Part shown: piece by piece, positions 8,421 to 19,300 of the stretch
Numbering within the stretch: position 1 is the stretch's first letter
How the letters are laid out: each line of letters opens with the position of its first letter
NCBI RefSeq assembly: GCF_000003605.2
Contig: NW_003152252.1
Location: forward strand, 429,764 to 457,943
Direction: 5' to 3'
Source: Saccoglossus kowalevskii
Lineage: Eukaryota > Hemichordata > Enteropneusta > Harrimaniidae
Length of the DNA: 28,180 nucleotides
Notes under the pieces: generated by a model
Database searches by the model: none
The model's input: the letters and a program-made list of their open reading frames with translations, nothing else
What the model was told of the DNA's origin: nothing
Position numbers and translations under genes: made by a program

Positions 8421-9453
8421 TATTCCCTTAAGACTTTTGTCAAACATTGGTATTATCGCCCCTCGATGATGATGTGTATTAGGAATGGTCATTTTTTATA
8501 CACATTGTCCCGATGCTTGATAAAAGTTGTATTTATGTTACAAGCGACTGTGGACGATGCGAGTTTCTGTTTCCCATGCTTACATTGTATCTATCGGCGT
8601 ATTTGTGATCTGGACGAACTTTTCATAACAGATCTGCTGCGAAATTGAAAATTGGGAAATTCTTGGAAGCAAAATTCCAAATTTCATTTGAGGGTTGAAC
8701 ACTCTGCGTCCAATATATCTCAATTCACTGTCATTAGATTGCTATTTTCAGTAATTTCTTATAAGTATGCACCTCAGGGGGGGGCATTAATTTCAAAAGT
8801 GTAAATGTTTGTTTTATTGGTGTACCGTTTTCAACATTTGAAATTTAACACTTTGCCGTAATCTCAATAACGTCCATGCATTATACAATAGAATAAACGG
8901 ATGGCCACCATATGCCACGGATTCATAACTTAAAATCACATACAATCACAGCTAAACTTTAAATTGCGATTGCTTACCGCCTATTCATCAATTGAAATTA
9001 CGCAAAAACAAAACAAAATCGTGTTAGATTCAAGAAAATATTAGAAATTCACTTGGCCGTCACTAGCCACGGACCCGAAACCCTCACAAAATGAGCACAA
9101 AGGGGTTTCACCGTGAGTTGACAAGCCCCTGTGTTCCTCGGCCCAGAACTGATTGGGCAGATTCCCCAAAATCATGAATAATTAAAAACCATGCCCCGCC
9201 TACACATTTTGAACGTGGCTCTGATCTTTTCCGGGACGACACGGGGATGGGAAAGATTGTGCATACAGTCCCTTATAAGTTATTTGTTTTAATTAAAATA
9301 ATAACTTACTTATATCTATCATCCAAACAAGTTATTATTGTGTTTACTTGTTCAGGTATTTGTAAACATTCATCATATCTTCGACACACTCTCGCCGCGT
9401 GCGCCAACGCCATCACAATGCCCGAGATTCGCGCAATTTCTCGCGTGAACAAA
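8421..9453. other. Intergenic spacer upstream of UHRF1
   Basis: Non-coding. It includes an 8-base G run (8777-8784) and, towards 9380-9450, a locally CpG-rich patch leading into the UHRF1 promoter. The short frames at 8466-8648 and 9247-9483 have no recognisable product; the second runs through the promoter elements. Confidence 0.5.
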
Positions 9454-9505
9454 TTCCCGCCAGAATTTCACGTGTATAAATAATACTACATTTGTATATC
9501 AGCTG
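9454..9505 (+). promoter_or_regulatory. UHRF1 core promoter: E2F-like site, E-box, TATA box
   Basis: TTCCCGCC (9454-9461) matches the E2F consensus, CACGTG (9469-9474) is a canonical E-box, and TATAAATA (9475-9482) follows at once. The TATA position predicts a start near 9505-9512 and a 5' UTR of about 65 nt before the ATG at 9574. Another CGCGC-containing E2F-like stretch lies at about 9427-9445. Mammalian UHRF1 is E2F-controlled and S-phase-linked, which agrees. The calls rest on motifs only. Confidence 0.55.
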
Positions 9506-9573
9506 TGTAAGAGCTGGAGTGTGCACGGTTAGAGTTTTCGCCCAGCTGAAATTGTCTTCTCTTTGCTGTCACC

Positions 9574-12500
9574 ATGTGGATCCAAGTGCGTTCCATGGAC
9601 GGTAAAAAGTCCATCCAAGTGGATGGACTGTCAAAACTGACCAAGGTGGAGGAGCTGAGAACTAAACTGGAAAACCCCTTCGATGCTCCACCAGAAAGAC
9701 AACGCCTTTTCTACCGTGGAAAACAGGTCAGTCGAGAATATGTTTTTGGCAATGACCGCGTGTATCTTTCGACACTCGTCTTTAACATTGGACGTGTCAT
9801 GTTTCTCGTCATTTTTGTAACCCCCGTTCTAAAACAAATCTTCTGTCAGTGCAAACTTAGGCTATTGATTCGATCATAAAACTCTTTCTTGTAGATCCCG
9901 CGGTCAACAGGCGATAATGACATTGTCATTGTCTAACTTTTAATCGCCTTTGTGAAACTGTGAACACTCGTGCTGCTAACACATCAATGGATAATAGCAC
10001 TGACAGGCATCACAAAACTTGTTTACAGGTCTATGTAAATGTTACTGTATTTACGGCAGATATCCTTTTGTTTTTGTTATCCGGATTTAGTGGCAAATTG
10101 CCAACTCCTATGGCTTTTAATCGCACCAGATGAGACTTCATTTTTTCAGGACCTCGTGTTTTTATAGCAAAATAGGTCGTACACTACGCATTTTTTAGTT
10201 TTTAATTAAAGTCCTGTAATTACAATAATTTAAATTAATATAAAAAAAAAATAATGGCCTGTTAAATTTATTATTTATTTGTATTACAATTGTTTATTGT
10301 ATAAAAATGTTCAGGTCAAAATTGTTAGTTTTTTAGAAGCTTAATGCACAAAACTTGTTGGAATGGATTTTACATTTGGTTGCCATGGTCTAATGACTAA
10401 GAGTATTTATATATATACAAAATGTATATAGTTTTTATATATTTTTCTTGCGACTTATCATAAATTTTTAATTTTGTAGAAATGTTGTTTAATACTTGTA
10501 ATAATGATTGGTTATCTGTCCCACATTATGTGTATGTTATCAAGCTAAACTATTCTGAATGTCGATGACCTAATTTCGAACTCTCGAATGAATACTATTT
10601 GTTATCAATGAAGCTTGTTTTCTGTAGAATTTATTTAACCAGTGTGCTAAGATCAGAATATTTGAACGTGCGAGGTCTTGGTTTGCGTGAAATTAGAAGT
10701 TGATCGGTGTAGCGACTACAAATTCCCAGTTTTGAAATTTTGGAAGCCATTTTGTGTTGGCGCTTCAAACGGCCAACCGAATAAGCCTCCCACCATTGCT
10801 CTTTTGCTAATTTGCATGATAAGCAGATTTGGCATCTGTCCATGTAAATTGTAATGTGAGGTACGAATACCAGGGCTCCATACAGTAGATTTTTCATTTT
10901 TGTAAGGTAACTGGTTGCTGGACTAATTGTATATATATTCAAGCAAAATCTGAGTTTATATTCAAAAACATATCGTGGCAACGTAAATCCTCCTTTATTA
11001 AATACTTAGCTATACAAGTTATTTTTATTTATTTTTTACGAAACGTTCACACATTTGTTCTGAGAGTAAATTTTCCCGCGTTGTAATTGTACAAGACTGC
11101 TTAAGTTAGAAAGTTAATCATGTGTGAATTTGACGGGTGGTTTCCTGTTTACAATTGTCCACATGTGTGTGACTGCATTTTCATATGCTCTTATAAAAAA
11201 AGGTCTGCTTGACTGCGATTGTGCATTTATAACTGATATATTCATAAACACTACATTTCCACTTCAGTTTTGACAGCGCATCCTGCAAATGTTTGTACAA
11301 GTGTCGTAGTTAATCCCCCCCCCCCCTCCCCGGAGAATTTTAGTTAGATGTTTTTCGCCCAAAATTAACTCATTTGCATATTGTCATGCGTTTTAGTATC
11401 CTGTCAACGATCATTTTTATTAGAGAAAAGGGTGACTGATGTCAAGTTTAATATTGTGGTCAAATTTTTTCAAATTATCAAGTTTGTGCAATTAACTTTT
11501 TCGCCAAAAGAACCCTACTTTTAATGGCCACAGAGAAAACATGTGCTCAGCAAATGTAATTATTTTTTCGGTTTTGATTCTGAAGTTGTTTTCAATTATT
11601 ATGCACATTGTAATCTTTAAAGTTTCTTTTTTTATAAGTTTATTTCACACTAGCAAACTTTAATTAACTTGGGAGGGGTGTTGAATGTTTAACGAAAAGA
11701 TTTCATTTGATGGGTGCAAGTTTCAAATATCCAGTGTCTCATTGTCCTATCTATGATTATTACTACATGAAAAGCATTAGATTTTATTTCTCAATGAAAG
11801 TTTCCATTTTATCCCACTTTTTAAATTCCAACATGTGCAACCATTTTGATTCTTTGTCATGTGGTAGGTCAATACTTGGCGGTCTCTTTCCTCATTTGCA
11901 TATTAACAACTTTTGACCCCCTTCTCAAGGGCATTTTTCTTTGCTCTGCCTTTGCGAATGACTGTAATGTGATTTTTGCATGAACACTAACAACTCCATT
12001 TTGAAAATCTGTAAATGGTGGGCAAAGCGTACCATTTTTCACAACCACATGAACAGTGAACTGAAATGGGCTTTGTCACCAGACCGTGATTATTAAAAAC
12101 AAAGGTTTGAAACTATACGAGGGCATTCAAAAGTTTCTCTGCATGCTATGAGAGCCAACGTTTACTGGCAGTCGAATTTACCGATTTTCTCTTGACCTAA
12201 TTTTTATTCATTAATTATCTAGTTTATTTGGTTTGAATCTCAGAATTTTTTTCCAAAATGTGCATCGATAATTTTATTCAAATTCGGAAATGAGTCAATC
12301 AAGCGGCTCAAATTTTGCTTGATATGCTCTGTGTACATTTCCTAAAAAAATGCACCTCCATCTTTGCTGCCTAATGGAATGCATTGTATGTAATCAATCT
12401 AATTTGCATATAAATGTGCCTGATCTTTGACTTTTTGATTTCAGTGACCACTTCCTGTCAAATAGTAGATTTTCATTGTTTTGACTACTTGAGTATTCCA

Positions 12501-13353
12501 ACAAATATGTAATGTTTGATTATAATTCACCTGCTTTTCTGTCATACCCTCGAAATTTATGCAATGTCATGTAGCTTTTTAGTTTAACCTACATCTCTAT
12601 TTTGTAGCCGTATCACGCGTGTTGAACATGTGTTCAAGCCAATTTAAAAACTGCCATATTTTTCACGTTTTCATATTTTTCATGGTTGATGCTATGTGAA
12701 TACCAAAAATAAAATTAAAAAAAATTTGAACTACTGGATAATTTTTTGGGGAAAATGTCTTGGAATATGGGGAAACCAATGTTTGCAATGAATTCTACAG
12801 TGTAATTATTTCTCAAAAATTTTACTGTTTGAAATGTGATTAAAAAGTGGTGTATTTTGATAATTCTAATGCAGTTCAATCATTTAAAAAAAAACCAACA
12901 TTAGTGCAAAATTTGTATTCAGCTCAAACTAACTTAAACCAGTGTTTTTTCATGAGACTGTTTTGTTTGTGATAGCTTACTTATAACTTGACAAAACCGA
13001 TGCTTACAGTTATACTAAATTTGGTTTGGGCCAATATCAGATAGCTGATTCATTACAATGTATTTTTCTCAAAATGTATTTTCATGATTTTTGACTTATC
13101 CGTTTTTCAGTTAGAAGATGGGCACACTCTGTTTGATTACGATGTTGGACTCAATGAAATTGTTCAAATTATGGTGCGTCAGTGTCTCCCATTGCAAGCT
13201 AGCCTTCCTGTTAATTCAGCTAACTGTAACGGCTACATCAGCGATAGCTCTGATGTTGCTATGGAAACGGGCGAGGCTATTGGAAGTGATACTGCTGGTC
13301 CTTCTTCAAGCCACGATGAAAATGAAGAGAATGAAACAGGCAGCATATATAGG
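9574..13353 (+). other. UHRF1: UHRF1 exons 1-2: ubiquitin-like domain
   Basis: Exon 1 (9574-9726, residues 1-51) ends at RLFYRGKQ with donor CAG|GTCAGT. After a 3384-bp intron, exon 2 (13111-13353, residues 52-132) resumes at [12 protein letters not shown] following acceptor TTTTTCAG. Both ends are phase 0. This is the UBL, which in UHRF1 helps engage the ubiquitin-conjugating enzyme and stimulates H3 ubiquitination (known for the family). The second half of exon 2 (about residues 82-132) is a Ser/Glu/Asp-rich linker with no recognised domain. Confidence 0.95.
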
Positions 13354-16300
13354 GTGAGTGAGGTAGCTGATTATGTGTTCGTTTCATAGACAGTTTGTAT
13401 GTACCGTACTCGACTGGCTTAGTGCCCATGCTCGGCTAAGCGCCAACCCATTTTGGGACATTTCTATTTTCGGGTTTACGTTCGGCTAAGCACCCATCCC
13501 CTTCAAAATGCCCCTAATTTGACTGCCTAAAATTGTCATTTGCACTCTTTTCCCGAGGGGGTGCTCAGGTAATCATGTTTTTTTGACTAGACTATACTAG
13601 AGGTCAATTACATGCTATCTGCATCTGCCTTTGTTTATAACGTTGTCATCGGTTAGCAAGGCATGGGTAAAAATTCTATTACCTTGTAAAAAATCCATAG
13701 TTTTTTTGGTTTACGGACCTTCAAGCAGATTGTCATGTAAATGCCAAATAATGGAACATATTAATGGTTTCTATTGCTACCTAGTATCTACTGGTATTTG
13801 GTTGGCATACTTACCTCGGTCAATGTCACTAGTAAATACAGGTCATGTACAGCAACTATTCTAGATTATATTTCAATTCTATGTTCTATTGAGATTGTGA
13901 AGAATGTGCAATTTACTTGCTTTACCATAGTATTTTATAGTGAATGCTTCACTTTTATGTTCTAAAGAACGCTTAACCATTACAATCTATTTTGTTCAAT
14001 TCCGCTTAGGTTGGTGATATAGTTGATTGCCTGGATATCGGATCAGGAGCTTGGTTTGAAGCAGAACTAAAAATAATTACACCCAAAAACAGTAATGCTG
14101 CAAAGAATGAGGCTTGTGAGCCTAATCAGGAAACCAAAGACCAAACAAACATTAGCAAAGACATTGTTGCCACGAATACAAACAGTAGTGACTGTGTTGA
14201 TGGTCACTGTGATATCAAAAGTCTCAGTTACGATAAAAAGGTAACCGAGAGGACTAGTGACGAGGAAAACGAGGAACCAAATGCTGATAAAAAAACTACA
14301 AAGGCTGATGGGAAGGTTAAACCAGTCAGGAATGAGGTGAAGCCTGAAGTGGAAACGGAGGAAGAACCAGATGATGGTTTTATTTACAGTGTAACATGGG
14401 AAGGGTAAGATGGTGACAAAAATGGTTTGTCTACAAATATTTTGTTATGCAACAGGGGATATAAGAAATGAAACAATTGAAGGGGAGCGTTCAAAATGTG
14501 ATTTAATTTTGGTACAAACCTTTGCAGTTAAAATTATTTGTATGACTTGTTTGTTAAATTTTGCAAGAAACATTTTGTGATCCATTTGTTTGCAATTTCC
14601 ACCAGGAGCTTATGGTATTTTGATGGAATTTTTTACCTTGCAACATCTCAAATTATTTATTGCTTAAATTCTGCAGTTGTAAATTCAATATGCATATAAA
14701 AAATGACCATGTCAACTCCATCCTAAGTTGTATCAGAATCAAGTTTTATAAGTGTCCTGTGATTTGTTTAGTTATGAAGGAACAAATGATGTCTGCAGTC
14801 GTCATATTCGACCAAGAGCACGAACCATTATAGAGTGGGATGATTTGAAGGAGGGTATGACTGTTATGGCCAATTATAATCCAGATGTACCGCAAGAACG
14901 AGGATACTGGTATGATGTAATAATCACCAATAAGGTAGGTCTGGACCTCAAACCATTGATATATTGATCAACAAAACCCTCAAACAAATGGTGTGGGTGA
15001 TTGTGGGCTTATCTATTTTGTATGTAAATTTGAAGGGCTGATTCTGGAACAGAAAATGTGAGCTTGTTATTCCCAAGTTGGCGTGCTTTACGTTATGTTT
15101 ATTAACCAACACTACATGTAGTTGTTAGGCGGTGATGGGAGTAGGCCAGCGGTGATGGTTGCAACTCTGCAGTAGCCAAATTGTATCAGATTGTTCAAAC
15201 ATATTTCTCGCGTTTAGGTGGTAATTGGTCTTTACTAAAAGTAAAAATCATTCTGTTAAATGTAAATCTATTGATCATGTTGAAATGATGATTGGTATTC
15301 ATGATAGGAATTGCCGTCAGAAACGAGAACTGACGATATCAGCCCATTACTGATCAACATGATAAAATAACCTGTGTTGTCACACAACATAAGAATGCAT
15401 CAAAAGCCAAAGAGTATGCTTTTTAATTTATTTTTTCTATACCATTCCTGTACGCTAAGCTAAGGAAATGTTATCTAATTTTGCTCTGAGAATGGATGCT
15501 CTCTGAACTTAGAAATTCAAGCCCTGGAAATTGAAAAATTTGGAAATTTGCATAAATGAACCTTGTATAATTTGCTTGTATACATTGTATCATTAACAGA
15601 GAGATACCAGGAATAACAAGGATATTTTTGGTACAGTTTGTCTTGGTCAAAAGGGTAACATGTTACATGACTGCCGAATACTATTCATTGACGAAATCTA
15701 TAAAATTGAAAAAGCTGGGGAAGCTAGCAGCAACCCAAAAGATTTTATGTTGAATGAAGAAGGATCTCCCGTGAAACGTAAGAAACTATTCAGAGTTAGC
15801 TGTATTAGGATCGCATATTACCATATTTGCTGTATTAAAAGTGCATGTGAACTCGGTAGCAGGGTCGGTCTGTTTTGACCCCCTGAGTAAAGCTTACAAT
15901 TAGCCTGCAGTGCGTGGCATAACTGTTAATACTTGTCCTTTAATACATAACTATTCAGTTAGGATTATACTCTGCTTAAAATAAATGATGCAGTGTTGGT
16001 TTTTATTTAGGTCAAACGCAACCTGAATGCAACCGTTGTAAAGACAATCCACGACGAAAGTGTAAATACTGTGCATGTCATGTATGTGGAGGAAAGAATG
16101 ACCCAAACAAGCAGCTTATGTGTGATGAATGTGATATGGCGTATCACTTAGCTTGCTTGGATCCGCCGCTAGATTCTCTACCTGATGTTGAGGAATGGTA
16201 CGTATTAACACCAAGATTGTTTGTTTTAGTCTTTATCATACTTAATACTTGCGGCCGTTTTCTTGACAAATGCGCAAAATATATTTATTGTGCAGCCTGA

Positions 16301-19300
16301 ATTGTACATTTTTACTGGCTATGCACTGTTAACTTGACCAGGGCGCGTTTCAGTTTTGTTCTTGCTACTGTTTATGACCATTGGTCGACAACTGTGTATT
16401 TAGTTTACTTGGCATGCTCTAGTCGGCGTACCACAGTTCTGCGAAAGGGAGTCGTCAAATAAAAATCATGAGTTTTACAGATCTGCAGTTGAAAATTGAA
16501 GATTCATAGTTTATTTGCACATCGTACAGCATGATAGATGTTCTCCATGTCTTTTGATGCTTTCACTTGTGTGCATATATTAAATTATTGCAGCTCGTCG
16601 CCTTTGAGGACTGTTTGTTCATTGGTCCTGGAAGTGAATCGAATTGTAACAACCTTCAAATTTTGTGATTCTCGTTAGCCTTGTTCGGATTTCCTCTCTG
16701 AGCATTTGTCTGTTGCTGGGTTATATTTATCATAACAAATACATATGTATTTGATTTAATTCATGATGGCTGATTAGTGGCCCTTTTAGTTCTGAAAATT
16801 CATCAAAATCAAGTAATGAACATAATGTATTCCTGATGCACATCATTTTTCTCCCAGATTCATTTGAAAAACACAAATGCAATTTCATGGTGATCTGACA
16901 TTCGGACCGTCATTGACAATGGCTTCTGTATTCGTTTTGTTAGTTACTGCTATTCAGATTGCATTTATTATGGTGATGTGATTTCTGCTGGTCTTTCCTG
17001 GTAAATTTCAGAACATCTTTATTTTATTACATCATTTAATTACAGGTATTGTCCTATATGTAAAAATGATGACACCGAAGTTGTCAAAGCTGGTGAAAAA
17101 CTGAAATCCAGCAAGAAAAAATCCAAGATGGCATCTGCTACATCAACAACTAATAGGGACTGGGGAAAGGTAAATATTTGGTACAAGTATGGCTTGAACT
17201 TTATTAAGATGACTACTAGCAGACCTTGCTTTCCAAGGAGTTATCACTTCACTCGCCTAATACACTTATAATCCATAGCATTTGGAGATTTAACTAGCAT
17301 TGCTTCAATAATCACTCGCATTACCTAGTTTGGGTAATCCATTCCAAGCTCCAAGGTCATTTTCAAAAGGTGAGGTCTGCTTTCATTTGCAAAGCTAATA
17401 GTTTTTTGAAATATCTACAAAATCACTCAAAATAAAAAAAGAAAAAACTTGTTTTGCTTAAAACAAATCTATAATGTGTGTTTTACTGGACTTGTAAAAA
17501 ACAAAAAAACGTGCTGTTTCAATATTTGGTATAATTTAAAATGAGGACATTGATCATGTTGAAATGATGATTGGTATTCATGATAGGAATTGCCGTCAGA
17601 AACGAGAACTGACGATAGCAGCCCATTACTGATCAACATGATAAAATAACAGAATTAGGCATTATTTCTATCTCTATTGATCGAAACGATGAATTTGATG
17701 TAAACNNNNNNNNNNNNNNNNNNNNNNNNNNNNNNNNNNNNNNNNNNNNNNNNNNAAAATTGCCAAAGTATGGTTGTGAGATGCGAGCCAATTAACAGAA
17801 AAACCAAATTTGTGTTTTCTTCTTGCAGGGTATGGCATGTGTAGGTCGTACAAAAGTGTGTACCATCGTTCCTTCAAATCATTTTGGTGAAATACCGGGT
17901 ATTCATGTGGGACAGTTGTGGAAATTCAGGGTCCAAGTAAGTGGAAATTTCCAGATAAATTTATTCTATACTTGATTGTCGCCACACCTGTAGTTTGACT
18001 GGTAACTGTAAATAGACTTGTGGTTTGGTATTTATATGCTCGATATTCTCTGTAGATGCCATGTGATGTAACATGCATGCACTTTATAGATGGAGACGTT
18101 CAATTTCAATTTGCTGCTTGACTCGTACTGTTTAAACTGTTGATGTGGTTTATTTCTTCAGATTTACTATCGCCTAGTTTTTCATTTCATGGATAAAATG
18201 ATTATTCCAACAACTTGAATGCTGTTTGTATAATTAGGTTAGTGAAGCTGGAGTTCATCGACCTCATGTTGCCGGTATCCATGGACGTGAACATCATGGT
18301 GCTTACTCTATAGTTCTTTCGGGAGGTTACGAGGATGATCAGGTAAATTAATTTGTGAACAATTTTGAATGTGCACATTAGAATATCCATATTATAGAAT
18401 GGTGTTGCCGAAGATTATTGCCATGAAATATTCTAAAGTAAACATGACGTTATCTGGCCAAATCCATTTTAGCATCGGTTCTTTGCAGAGAACTAACAAA
18501 TATCAACATTAGTTTCATTGTCAATATAATTTTTTGACTGGCAGCCATTTTGTTTTTTGAAAATGTATCTTGAATTTGCTTTGTCAGTTTTATTCAAAAT
18601 TTGGTACATACATTATGTTAGGTCTATGATAATTAGTTTTGCGATTGAATCAAACATGGCTGACTGGCGGACATCTTGCTTTTTGACCATGCATCTCCAT
18701 GGCGTTTGGACCATTTTCTTTCATGTTTGGCACATACATCATTCATATAGGAATACATGTTCATGTCAGTTTGTTCCATAATCAGATCAAAGATGGCCGA
18801 CTGGCATCCAACATTAGACATAGAGATACATGTCCGTGATAATTCATTTGTTTGAATCCAAAAGGACCAACTGGCAAGCCATCTTGTTTTTATAGTATAT
18901 TTTTGACGTGTTTTTTTTTTTCCGCTTCATATGATGCATGTTAGATTACATGTACATGACAATTAGTTTCACAATCAAATAAAAGATGGTTGACTGTCTA
19001 AAATCTTGCTTTTTGATAATACTATCTCTGTACATGAGCCTGGACAAAGGTACTTAAAAATACAAAAAATGCATGAATAGCATATTCTGTTTAATTTCTG
19101 ACAACATATTTCAATTTATGAAGTCGTTCAATACTTCAATTTCAGTTATTACAGCAACCAATTATTCACTCTTGATTACAAACTATGCTTTTGGTCCATA
19201 ATACTTTATTTCTGGCATAAATACTTTTCATCCCAATTCCATTAGGGACTGTCATTAATGAAGACTTATTTTTTTTCAGGACGATGGGGACTGTTTTACT

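Noticed and set aside
9100-9145. CACAAAGGGG ... CCCCTGTG hairpin upstream of UHRF1
   Set aside because: Short arms with a mismatch and a loop of about 20 nt; not distinguishable from chance.
15120-15160. Direct repeat GCGGTGATGG
   Set aside because: A single 10-mer pair in a G-rich patch; expected by chance or simple slippage.
15270-15371. Hammerhead ribozyme in the 102-bp repeat (reverse strand CTGATAT, stem, GCAA)
   Set aside because: The stem exists, but GAAA is replaced by GCAA, the core is wrong, and the second copy breaks it further.
17674-17877. Minus-strand frame crossing the run of Ns
   Set aside because: It spans the assembly gap and overlaps UHRF1 exon 8 in the opposite direction; an artefact.
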